DNA of 64,000 bases from contig QEVK01000006.1 of the NCBI GenBank assembly GCA_003577315.1, forward strand, positions 1 through 64,000, read 5' to 3'. Each line of letters begins with the position of its first letter. Within the stretch, counting starts at the first letter, position 1. Below the pieces are notes generated by a model. It saw nothing but the letters and a program-made list of their open reading frames with translations. It had not been told where the DNA came from and did no database searches. Shown here piece by piece: positions 1-7,797 of the stretch. The translations under genes and the position numbers were made by a program. Source of the DNA: Hyphomicrobiales bacterium. Lineage in GTDB: Bacteria > Pseudomonadota > Alphaproteobacteria > Rhizobiales > Rhizobiaceae.

Positions 1-121
1 GCCTCGCAGAAAAGGGAAAAAGTGGACGACTTTTACGCCGCCCGCAGCGGGACTATCCCGCCGCTGCCGTGGTCGACTTTCTCACCGCCGTTCTCACAGC
101 ATCGACCTTCGACAGTCTACT

Positions 122-901
122 TTGGTCGCCGGTGGTGGCGCGGGGGGGCTCAACGCCGTGCGAATTGCCGACAGGTTGCGTTGCCCGAATGTGATTGTCC
201 CTCCGGTCGCGGCAGCCATTTCCGCCGCCGGGGGGCTCCTGGCGCCACTTTTGGCGGACTTCGAGGAAACCTTTCCCGTTACCCTCACCGGCCTTTCCGA
301 TGTGGCGACGATGCCGATACTTGCAAGGTTGCGGGAGAAGGCAGGCGAATTCTTCCAGCAAGTGGGAACGACGGGCCGCGTCGAATTTTCCTGCGAGGCC
401 CGTTATGCATCTCAGGCTTGGGAGATAGACGTACCTCTGCCGGCATCGCAACTCTCGAAACTTGAATCGGCAGTCCTGAGAAAATCATTCGACGAGGCTC
501 ACAACAACGCTTTCGGAATATTCGACCCGCAAAGGGAAATCCAGTTCCTGACCTGGCGTATTCGCGCTGTTGCCGAAGCGATTGCGCCGATTGTGTCGGA
601 CTGGAAGACCGTCGATGGCCGGGCAGCGCCGGCATCGGCGGACAATTGGGCTGAACGACGGGCCTACTTCGGTTCCAGCTGGTGCAAGGTCGAGGCCATG
701 CCGGCAGAGGCTGTCGATCGGAGTTTCGTGACAGGACCGATCATCGTCGAGAGCGACGTCACTACAGTCGTCGTTTCTCCCGGCGATCGAATCTGTAGAC
801 GGGATGACGGGTCGCTGATCATTCAGCCGCGTAGCTGCGTCGACGAGGATTTATCGGCACCTTCCCACAGGATCGCGAGCTTGGAGGAAGCCAATGGCTA
901 G
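122..901 (+). pseudogene. C-terminal fragment of a hydantoinase A / oxoprolinase family protein
   Basis: The translation from about position 113 matches the conserved C-terminal half of HyuA-type ATP-dependent hydantoinases: a glycine-rich 'LVAGGGAGGLNAV', then 'NVIVPPVAAAISAAGGLL', then the all-beta tail. The full family protein is about 650-700 residues, so most of it is missing. The frame stays open to the window edge, but the translation upstream of 113 does not look like the family in any frame, so the gene may be broken there rather than only cut by the window. The stop at 899-901 overlaps the start of the permease fragment at 894. In related operons hyuA/hyuB sit beside ABC importers, which fits the next two fragments. 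The true upstream extent is unknown. Confidence 0.6.
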
Positions 902-1077
902 GCAAATGTCGAACAGCGAGGGGATCAGCCCACAAAGCATCGACCGTCTGATGGTATGGCTCAGCCAACTGGTCGTCGCCCTCGTATTATTGGGTGCGTG
1001 GGAATTGGCATACCGCTTAAAACTGGTTCCTCCCCTGCTGGCGCGATCTCCCGCGGAAGTGTGGAACTTTACCGTAT
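894..1077 (+). pseudogene. N-terminal fragment of an ABC permease (SsuC/TauC-like)
   Basis: The ATG at 894 overlaps the end of the hydantoinase fragment. About 60 residues follow, including a first membrane helix 'LVVALVLLGAWELAYRL' and 'LVPPLLARSPAEVW', typical of nitrate/sulfonate/taurine-type permeases (BPD_transp_1). Similarity stops near 1075. The frame runs on to 1295 but is then nonsense, because the DNA has switched to a binding-protein gene in another frame. The rest of the permease (about 200 residues) is absent, so this is a dead fragment left by a deletion or recombination. Confidence 0.65.
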
Positions 1078-1800
1078 CCTGCCATCACTCGCGGCGAGAT
1101 GGATACGGTCGTCCTGGGTGCAGGTCGTTTCGATACTCAGACACTGATCGCCAGTCCTCAAGCTTCCATCACGCATCGCGGGCAGCCCTATCCGGCGGCC
1201 GTCGGCGATCTCAAGGGCAAGACCATCGGTGTCGTGGCCAGGGGAGGCTTCCTCGAAACATATGTCGCAACGATGCTGGGCGACGCCGGCCTTGATCCGT
1301 CAAAAGACGTTACCTGGGTTTCGACCGGATCGACTGCCAATAATCTCGCTGCATTCAAAGCCAGGCAAGTGGATGCCGTTATCGTCCAGCCACAGGACGT
1401 TATCCTGGGATTCGACAGCCCCGAGGAATACGTGCCTGTCACGAGCGCCATCGATGGCACGGACGGCGGTATATTGAAGTTCAACATTGCGGCGCCGGCA
1501 ATGGCAAGTCGTGAGTGGCACGACGGGAATCCTGAGCTTGTCAAGAAACTTTGCCGGGCTTTGGGGGCGGCTGCGGATTGGCTGGCCCGTCCGAACAATC
1601 CCGACGCAGTCACGGCGGCTGCCAAATGGCTGGAAATGGATGAGGCCAAGGCGCAGGAGCTCCTGCAGGTCGAGGCGTCCAGGTACGATTTTCGAATGCC
1701 TCAAGATGCCTGGGAAGGTCAGTTCGTGCTATTGAAGGATACGCCAGTTCTGCCATATGACCGCACGGTCAGTTCTGTTTGTCAGACGGCTATTCAATAG
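1078..1800 (+). pseudogene. C-terminal part of an ABC substrate-binding protein (NMT1/SsuA-like)
   Basis: In the frame starting near 1078 the translation reads 'PAITRGEMDTVVLGAGRF', then 'LKGKTIGVVARGGFLETYV' and a downstream NMT1/THI5-like lobe to the stop at 1798-1800. This is the middle and C-terminal portion of a periplasmic binding protein for the nitrate/sulfonate/taurine ABC class. It has no signal peptide, and the first 80-100 residues are missing. The ATG at 1099 is internal to the domain and has no convincing ribosome site. The fragment is fused to the permease N-terminus, the reverse of the usual binding-protein-then-permease order, so the operon has been rearranged as well as truncated. 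Confidence 0.7.
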
Positions 1801-1917
1801 TAAATAAACCTGCATTGTGACATGTAAATTATATGTAGATAAATATAGTCTTTAGATATCGTGGTTTCGTTCCTGAAAGGGACGATCTTCGAATCCGATG
1901 CAAGGAGCTAAGAAACG

Positions 1918-2322
1918 ATGCGTGTGCATAATCCGGATTCTGTTGTGGCAACAGGTGGGCGATATGCGCACGGCATCGAAACGCCCTTGGGGGGAAGGAT
2001 CCTTTATGTCTCCGGGCAAGTAGGGATAACGCGAGATTCATACATTCCGGAGACAATTTTTCATCAAGCTGAGATTATCTGGAATAATATCGCTGAAGTG
2101 TTGAATTCAGCGAAGATTAAATTCGATAACATAGTGAAAATAAACACCTACGTCGTGACGGGCCATGACGCATTGCAAGCCGTCGAGGTGCAGCGGCGGC
2201 ATTTGGGCATCCATGCGCCCGCGCACACGCTCGTCTATGTCGCGGGTCTGATCCGCCCGCAATTCTTTCTGGAGGTCGAGGTCGTGGCGATCGCCGGTTC
2301 AGGTGAGGGCGCGGTGTCCTGA
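1918..2322 (+). CDS. RidA family (YjgF/UK114) protein
   Basis: A 134-residue RidA-fold protein. Family features include 'LYVSGQVGI', the 'NIAEVLNSAKIKFDNIVKIN' helix-strand segment and a C-terminal 'EVEVVAIAG'. RidA proteins hydrolyse reactive enamine/imine intermediates made by PLP enzymes. The catalytic arginine of archetypal RidA ('RP..R' near residue 105) is not clearly conserved here ('AHTLVYV'), so it may be a non-canonical Rid subgroup. The start has a good Shine-Dalgarno AAGGAG 11 bases upstream. A PLP aminotransferase follows directly, a sensible partner. The gene is AT-richer than most of the window, which suggests transfer. Confidence 0.85.
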   Translation: MRVHNPDSVVATGGRYAHGIETPLGGRILYVSGQVGITRDSYIPETIFHQAEIIWNNIAEVLNSAKIKFDNIVKINTYVVTGHDALQAVEVQRRHLGIHAPAHTLVYVAGLIRPQFFLEVEVVAIAGSGEGAVS

Positions 2323-2440
2323 TAGCCGCCGTTGCCACCGCGACGGTATACGCGAATACCCATCACAGCCGGCGTGTCGCGCCCCGGATGTCGTGGGCCT
2401 GGCCACTGGCATCCGACCATTCCAGGAACTCAGGAGGGGT

Positions 2441-3646
2441 ATGACCATGGGAACCGCCACCCTCGGGCCCGACTACAGCCGCACCCAAGAACCACGGTGG
2501 CTGCAGAAAGACCGTGCAGGTGTCTGGATAAGTGACGAGCATGGGAAGAAATATCTGTCGATGTTCTGTGCGGGCGGCACGTTCAATCTTGGGTTCAATG
2601 CCCTCGACGTGCGATCTGCCGTATTGTCTCTTATTGAACAGCATGATGCCGGCATGTGGCCCCTTCCTTCGGAGCGCCGCGATGAAGCGGAGAGCCAGTT
2701 CGCATCGATATTGCCGCAGCCGCTCACCCGCACCTATTTCGTCGCGTCTGCCGCCGAGGCTTTCGAGGTGGCGTGTAAGTTCGCCAAACGCATCACCGGA
2801 CGGCAGACACTGGTTTCAGCAACGGGCGGGTACCACGGTCACGTCGGGTTCTCGCTCGCGATGGATGATGATGCACTGCCTCCCTACACTTATGCGCCGC
2901 TAGCTGGAGGTGTGCGTAAATCGGTCTATGGCTCGATTGAAAGCCTCTCCGGCCTCGTGGACGACAACACCGCAGCGGTGTGTCTGGAAGCCATCCAGAT
3001 CCCGGGAGGGGTGGTTTCACCGCCGGAAGACTACCTCGCAAAGGTGAGGCGGCTTTGCGACGAGCGGGGAGCGCTGCTGATCCTTGACGAAGTCCAAGGA
3101 GGGCTGTGCCGAACCGGCAAACTGTGGGCGTTTGCTCATTATGATATAGTTCCTGACTTTCTTGTTACGGGAAAGGGTATTACCGGAGGATACTTCCCCT
3201 GCGGAGCACTTAGCTACCGAGGGGAATACGGAAGCGCCTTCAGCACTCCCAAGCTCGTTCACACTACCAGCTATGCCGGTAACGAGATCGGCTCGCGGTT
3301 GGCGGGCATCCTGGCGCAGCGCTACTCGGATCCTGCGTTGTGCATTCACGTGAATGCCGTCGGTGCGCGTCTGTCCGGTGGGCTCAAGAATCTGCTACCC
3401 GCATACAGCGACATCTTGGAGCCGATCTTGAGAGGGCGGGGACTCATTTACGCGATTGAGGCAAAAAATCCTCTGCTTCGAGAGAAAATACTCGCCGCTG
3501 CCCTGCAAAGCGGGATCTTCCTGCGCGGCTCTTCGATGAATCACTGCGCCATACACTTTCAACCGCCTCTCATCATTACGCATGAAGAAGTCGACGAGGC
3601 TCTGGATCGGTTCGAGCGGGCGTTGGCGCTGGTCACAAAGACTTAA
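2441..3646 (+). CDS. Class-III pyridoxal-phosphate aminotransferase
   Basis: The protein is 401 residues from the ATG at 2441, which has an AGGAGGGG site just upstream. The reading frame is open further back to 2303 but without a ribosome site. Class-III aminotransferase features are present: 'LLILDEVQGG' with the PLP-ring Asp216, and 'LVTGKGITGG' with the Schiff-base Lys245, followed by the dimer-interface 'HTTSYAGNEIGSRLA'. The substrate cannot be read from sequence; relatives act on omega-amino acids, diamines or glutamate-semialdehyde. It follows the RidA gene on the same strand, consistent with a two-gene unit in which RidA deals with reactive imines. The gene appears intact despite the decayed neighbourhood. 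Confidence 0.85.
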   Translation: MTMGTATLGPDYSRTQEPRWLQKDRAGVWISDEHGKKYLSMFCAGGTFNLGFNALDVRSAVLSLIEQHDAGMWPLPSERRDEAESQFASILPQPLTRTYFVASAAEAFEVACKFAKRITGRQTLVSATGGYHGHVGFSLAMDDDALPPYTYAPLAGGVRKSVYGSIESLSGLVDDNTAAVCLEAIQIPGGVVSPPEDYLAKVRRLCDERGALLILDEVQGGLCRTGKLWAFAHYDIVPDFLVTGKGITGGYFPCGALSYRGEYGSAFSTPKLVHTTSYAGNEIGSRLAGILAQRYSDPALCIHVNAVGARLSGGLKNLLPAYSDILEPILRGRGLIYAIEAKNPLLREKILAAALQSGIFLRGSSMNHCAIHFQPPLIITHEEVDEALDRFERALALVTKT

Positions 3647-3794
3647 GAAGTCGCTGCTGGCCTTGTCCTCCATCTGTGACGCTTCTGTCATTCGGCGTGA
3701 CGGACAAAATTGCGGCGACGCTGTGGGTGATGGAAAAGTCCCGCCGGAGGGCTTTTAGGTTTCATAGCGCGAAAGGATGCAGCTTCTGCCCAGC

Positions 3795-4832
3795 TCAGCT
3801 GGTGTCACCTTTTATTAACCTCGCCGGCAGCACCTCCAATTTGGTACTAAAGCGCCCGTTGGCGAGACGTTCGCTAATCAAGGTTCCTGCCCGCTCGCCT
3901 AGCTTGTAGGCCGGAAAATCAATCGTCGTCATCTTCCTGCTGGCATAGAACCAGTTCTCGAATGCGTTGAACCCGGCAACGCGAACATCACCAGGAACAC
4001 GGAAACCCATCGCCTCTATTGAAGCCAGTATGGCAAGGCCGGTAGAATCGTTCGCTCCGACAATTGCATCCGGCATCTTTCCGGTACGGATAGTTCCACG
4101 CACAATCGAATTGACCGCCTCGAAATGATCGCCTTCGCACCTGACGACTTCCATGGATGCGGATGGATACCTGGAGAGCGACAGACGGACCCCGCGTATT
4201 CGTTCATTTATACCTGGCGATGTAAAGCCCGGCTGAACAAACAGTATGCGTCTAACGCCCTCTGCAAGCAGGCATTCCCCGATTGCCACGCCAGCGCCAA
4301 AATCGTCCTGACGCAGGATGGCGATATCGCGTCGAGATGGGCTGGTGTTCGGTTCTTGAAGCGCTACCATCGGCTGGCGGAGAGCCGCAAGTCTGCCCAG
4401 GATCAGCTTACGGGTCGTCTGTGGTCCCATCAAGAGCGTCACGATCCCATCCGTCCGCGCCCAGCGCAGGAAAAGGGAATCGTCCAGGTGCTTTGGATGT
4501 ACGTTGTGCAGCAACAGGCCGTATCCCGCCGTATTCAGGCTGTTGCTCAATCCAGCGATCATACGCGCAACCCACTGCAGCGCGAGAAAGTCTGCTCTGT
4601 CGGATATGCACAGGAGACCGATCGTCCACTCCCTGCTCGCGCGCAACGCACGGGCATTGGCGTGCGGACGATAACCGATCTCTCTGATTGCAGTTTCGAC
4701 TCGTTCGCGGGTGCGGGCGGTGACGCGATCTTCCCGACCATTGACGACATTCGACACGGTCATGGCAGACACACCCGCTGCCCGTGCCACGTCGGCAAGC
4801 GTTGGCGTCGAATTAGCTAGGCGTTTTTGCAA
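3795..4832 (-). CDS. LacI family transcriptional regulator
   Basis: An N-terminal LacI helix-turn-helix is clear ('TLADVARAAGVSAMTVSNVV'), followed by the hinge and a periplasmic-binding-protein-like effector domain ending near 'PARLIKGDTS'. I chose the TTG at 4832, which has AAAGGA upstream and gives 345 residues, the usual size. Another TTG at 4967 would add a 45-residue tail not seen in the family. There is no ATG before the helix-turn-helix. The effector is probably a sugar or small metabolite but cannot be named. The gene is convergent with the aminotransferase unit, and its upstream region holds a perfect 6+6 palindrome. Confidence 0.85.
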   Translation of the reverse strand: MQKRLANSTPTLADVARAAGVSAMTVSNVVNGREDRVTARTRERVETAIREIGYRPHANARALRASREWTIGLLCISDRADFLALQWVARMIAGLSNSLNTAGYGLLLHNVHPKHLDDSLFLRWARTDGIVTLLMGPQTTRKLILGRLAALRQPMVALQEPNTSPSRRDIAILRQDDFGAGVAIGECLLAEGVRRILFVQPGFTSPGINERIRGVRLSLSRYPSASMEVVRCEGDHFEAVNSIVRGTIRTGKMPDAIVGANDSTGLAILASIEAMGFRVPGDVRVAGFNAFENWFYASRKMTTIDFPAYKLGERAGTLISERLANGRFSTKLEVLPARLIKGDTS

Positions 4833-4922
4833 TCTTGCAATTCCTTTGCAGCGCCGAATGCTGGTCTTCGCGGGAGTTTCGTGGGGCGCCTTTCCTGTGG
4901 TTTGTGAAGCATGGAACGTTAT

Positions 4923-4936
4923 ACGATGTTCATCGT
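4923..4936. promoter_or_regulatory. Possible LacI-type operator
   Basis: ACGATG-TT-CATCGT is an inverted repeat with perfect 6-base arms, about 90 bases upstream of the chosen LacI start. LacI-family proteins bind such short dyads and often autoregulate. The link to this regulator is inference from position only. Confidence 0.3.
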
Positions 4937-5044
4937 GTCCCCTTCTGCGAGGCGGGTTGCCGGGCAATGCGTGCGGACGATAGGTTAATTCTGTCCTTGC
5001 GGGTACTGTTCCATCTGGCGATTGGCAATCCCTATCGTGAGACG

Positions 5045-5262
5045 CTTCATAGACTTCTCAGCGATTGCATCCTCAGATTATCGACCGGCGCGGCCCGTGG
5101 ACGTCGACGAATGCGTAGCTGAGGTTCTTTGATGAGATACCAACGGTCGGCGAACCGCAAGGCCTTTGGCTGGCGGCATCTTGGCCGTAGCGTCGTCGTC
5201 TTCGCCGCCACGGTCTCGGGCGACGATCGCGACTTCCGGACGATCGACAAACCAGGCGTGCG
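5045..5262 (-). pseudogene. Remnant of an ISL3-family transposase
   Basis: Read on the minus strand in three successive frames, this stretch gives 'AWFVDRPEVAIVARDRGGE', then 'LRFADRWYLIKE', then 'KNLSYAFVDV' and 'EKSMKRLTIGI'. This is the order seen in the DDE domain of ISL3 transposases (RDRxxEY, ADRWHLxxNL, KSMRQIR). At least two frameshifts and a stop separate the pieces, so it cannot be functional. No terminal inverted repeats were found. It abuts an IS91-type fragment at about 5255. Confidence 0.6.
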
Positions 5263-5378
5263 CTCAGATGCTTCGGATCGGCCGCGATCGCCGGCATCGT
5301 CCGCGATGTCGCCTTGAACGGCAGGTCGTAAATCGGTGCCTTGTTGTGGAAGGGGGCATCGAGAGCGGGATGAGCAAC
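5253..5378 (-). pseudogene. Remnant of an IS91-family (Y2/IS801-like) transposase
   Basis: One minus-strand frame reads 'APFHNKAPIYDLPFKA' then 'IAADPKHLSARL', which resembles the 'NKAxxYDLLFKA...TIAADPKHLGA' segment of IS91-family transposases. Only about 42 codons are left. The similarity breaks off where the ISL3-type fragment begins, so two unrelated transposase scraps are fused. The assignment rests on recalled motif order, not on a search. Confidence 0.5.
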
Positions 5379-5555
5379 GGGAAGCCGTTTCGGGTTCCGC
5401 CCAGCTCTGGTCGTCCTGGCGAGGGCCGGACGAGATCAGAAATGATCTTGCCAACGGGATTGTCCGGTTCGGCACCGTCGATGGAAGGCGTGCGCGGCCG
5501 GAAGCGCGCCCTTTTTCCACCGCCGCCATCGCGCGCTTTGCTTCGGCGACATAGA

Positions 5556-5573
5556 GTGTCATAAATCTGTGAC
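5556..5573 (+). promoter_or_regulatory. Pho box upstream of the phosphonate-type importer
   Basis: GTGTCAT-AAAT-CTGTGAC is two direct heptamers at 11-base period, matching the PhoB consensus CTGTCAT-AWAW-CTGTCAC at nearly every position. It ends 75 bases before the binding-protein ATG. PhoB control of phosphonate import is well established, so site and gene function support each other. Confidence 0.75.
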
Positions 5574-5648
5574 CGGACAAAGGGAGAAGGCCAGCGCTCG
5601 CCATCGGGCGTTCCGGAAACAGAAGAATCTCAGGGGTACACAGGGATC

Positions 5649-6689
5649 ATGACAATGACCGACAACACGCGCTCTCATCGCAGCCTCTACCGTTCGCTGC
5701 TGACGGGCCTGGCCTTTTCCACGGCCATCGGCCTGTCGGCCGCGCACGCCGACGCCATCACCGTCTACACCTCCTACGAGGAGGACGAGATCGCCGCCTT
5801 CCTCGCCCGCGCCAAGCAGGACATGCCCGACCTCGACGTCAACGTCCTGCGCCTGTCGACCGGCGACCTGCACGCGCGCATCCTGGCCGAGGCGTCCAAC
5901 CCGCAGCACGACGTCATCTGGGGCTGGGCCGTGACCTCGCTGATCGACCCGCGCATCGGCGAGCTGGTCGAGGCCTACACGCCGGCCGGCATCGACCGCG
6001 TCGCCGAGCAGTTCCGCGACAAGGACGGCAAGTGGTTCGCCACCACCGGCTACATGGCCGCCTTCTGCGTCAACAACGAGGTGCTCGCCGCCAAGAACCT
6101 GCCGATGCCGACCTCCTGGGCCGACCTGCTCAAGCCCGAATACAAGGGCGAGGTGGTCATGCCCAACCCGGCCTCGTCCGGCACCGGCTATCTGATGATC
6201 GCCTCGATCATCCAGATGATGGGCGAGGAGAAGGGCTGGCAGTACCTCAAGGACCTCGACGCCAACATCGCCCAGTACATCAAGAGCGGCTCGCGCCCGT
6301 GCAACGCCGCCAGCGAGGGCGAGTTCGCCATCGGCGCCTCCTTCGCGCTGCGCGCCATCAAGAACGTCGACGAGGGCTATCCGATCACCATGGTGATCCC
6401 GGCCGAGGGCGCCGGCAACGAGCTCGAGGCCAACGCGCTGATGGCCAGCTCCAGGAACAAGGACGCCGCAAAGCGCTTCCTCGACTGGACGATCTCCGAC
6501 AGCGCCGTCAACGAGTACTACAACTGGAAGGAGATCGTCACCGTCAAGGGCGGCACCATGCCGGAGAAGTTCAGGAAGGCCGGCCTGCCCGAGGACATCG
6601 CCTCGGTGATGTGGAACATGGACTTCGCCTGGTCGGCCGAGAACCGCGGCCCCGTGCTGGAGCGCTGGCAGCGCGAGCTGGAGCGCTGA
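5649..6689 (+). CDS. Periplasmic binding protein of a 2-aminoethylphosphonate-type ABC importer
   Basis: A 346-residue protein with a Sec signal peptide (helix 'LLTGLAFSTAIGLSAAHA', cleavage near residue 36) and then a type-2 periplasmic binding fold beginning 'ITVYTSYEEDEIAAFLA'. The segment 'RLSTGDLHARILAEASNP' followed by 'DVIWGWAVTSL' resembles the PhnS2 (2-aminoethylphosphonate) branch of the iron(III)/spermidine-like binding proteins. It is the first gene of a three-gene importer with the ATPase and a fused permease. A Pho box lies 75 bases upstream, which favours a phosphorus substrate over iron. The start could also be the ATG at 5655. The exact ligand is inferred, since the wider family also contains Fe(III) binders. 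Confidence 0.8.
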   Translation: MTMTDNTRSHRSLYRSLLTGLAFSTAIGLSAAHADAITVYTSYEEDEIAAFLARAKQDMPDLDVNVLRLSTGDLHARILAEASNPQHDVIWGWAVTSLIDPRIGELVEAYTPAGIDRVAEQFRDKDGKWFATTGYMAAFCVNNEVLAAKNLPMPTSWADLLKPEYKGEVVMPNPASSGTGYLMIASIIQMMGEEKGWQYLKDLDANIAQYIKSGSRPCNAASEGEFAIGASFALRAIKNVDEGYPITMVIPAEGAGNELEANALMASSRNKDAAKRFLDWTISDSAVNEYYNWKEIVTVKGGTMPEKFRKAGLPEDIASVMWNMDFAWSAENRGPVLERWQRELER

Positions 6690-6777
6690 GGCCGGGCCCC
6701 ATCGGCACCGACATGCCGGGCGCCGCGCCATGCGCGGCGCCCGGCGGCTCGTCCACAGACATATCGAAGGATCGCGC

Positions 6778-7797
6778 GTGACGCTCGCCCTCTCCCATGT
6801 GACGAAGCGCTTCGGCAATACCGTTGCGCTCGACGACATCTCGCTGACCATCGAGCGCGGCGAGTTCATCTGCTTCCTGGGGCCGTCCGGCTGCGGCAAG
6901 ACGACGTTGCTGCGCATCATCGCCGGCCTCGAGCTGGCGGAGGAGGGCACGGTCACGCTGGAGGACCGCGACCTTTCGGAAGTGCCGGCGCGCCATCGCA
7001 ATTTCGGCGTCGTGTTCCAGTCCTACTCGCTCTTCCCCAACATGACGGCGGCGCGCAATGTCGGCTACGGGCTCGAATGCCGCGGCCGCCCGCGCGCCGA
7101 GATCGAGGCCCGCGCCGCCGAGATGCTGCGCATCGTCGCGCTTTCCGACCACGCCCACAAGCTGCCGTCGCAGCTTTCGGGCGGCCAGCAGCAGCGCGTG
7201 GCGCTCGCCCGCGCGCTCGCGCCCGACCCCGAGGTGCTGCTGCTCGACGAGCCGCTGTCGGCGCTCGACGCCAAGGTGCGCGAGAGCCTGCGGCTGGAGA
7301 TCCGCGACCTTCAGCGCCGGCTCGGCATCACCACCATCATGGTCACCCACGACCAGGAGGAGGCGCTGACCATGGCCGACCGCATCGTGGTCATGGACAC
7401 CGGCCGCATCGCCCAGATCGGCACCGCGCGCGAGCTTTACGACCGGCCGGCCTCGCGCTTCGTCGCCGAGTTCATCGGCCGCATGAACGTGCTGCCCGTC
7501 GCCGGCGGCCGGCTGGCCGGCCTGCCGCTGGCGGTGCCGCAGGGCGCGACGCTGATCGGCATCCGCCCCGAGGACGTGCGCCTCCATGCCGGCGAAGGCC
7601 CGCCCGGCCGCGCGATCCTGCCGGCGCGGCTCACCAACACCATCTATCTCGGCAACCTCGCCCATCTCGTGCTCAGCGTCGAGGGCATCGAGCACGAGAT
7701 CGTCGCCGAGGTGCCCGGCCACGCCTGCAAGGCGATCGCCGATGCGCCGCAGATCGGCCTCGAACTGCCGGCCGAAACCATCAAAGTGCTCGCATGA
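6778..7797 (+). CDS. ABC importer ATPase, 2-aminoethylphosphonate type
   Basis: A 339-residue ATPase starting at GTG 6778 after GAAGGA. The open frame extends upstream to 6730 but reads through the intergenic region. Walker A is 'GPSGCGKTT' (Lys41), the signature 'LSGGQQQR' is at about 133-140 and Walker B 'LLLDEP' at about 154-159, followed by 'VMVTHDQEEA' with the switch histidine. A C-terminal TOBE-like domain (from about residue 240, 'GIRPEDVRL') is typical of FbpC/PotA/PhnT subunits. It powers uptake through the permease whose ATG at 7794 overlaps this stop in ATGA, so the two are translationally coupled. Confidence 0.85.
   Translation: MTLALSHVTKRFGNTVALDDISLTIERGEFICFLGPSGCGKTTLLRIIAGLELAEEGTVTLEDRDLSEVPARHRNFGVVFQSYSLFPNMTAARNVGYGLECRGRPRAEIEARAAEMLRIVALSDHAHKLPSQLSGGQQQRVALARALAPDPEVLLLDEPLSALDAKVRESLRLEIRDLQRRLGITTIMVTHDQEEALTMADRIVVMDTGRIAQIGTARELYDRPASRFVAEFIGRMNVLPVAGGRLAGLPLAVPQGATLIGIRPEDVRLHAGEGPPGRAILPARLTNTIYLGNLAHLVLSVEGIEHEIVAEVPGHACKAIADAPQIGLELPAETIKVLA

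Noticed and set aside
5379-5604. Gene encoding 'MTLYVAEAKRAMAAVEKGR' on the minus strand upstream of the transposase fragments
   Set aside because: The first 20 residues look protein-like, but the rest is frameshifted or out of frame and ends in transposase remnants. No family could be named, so it is not listed as a gene.
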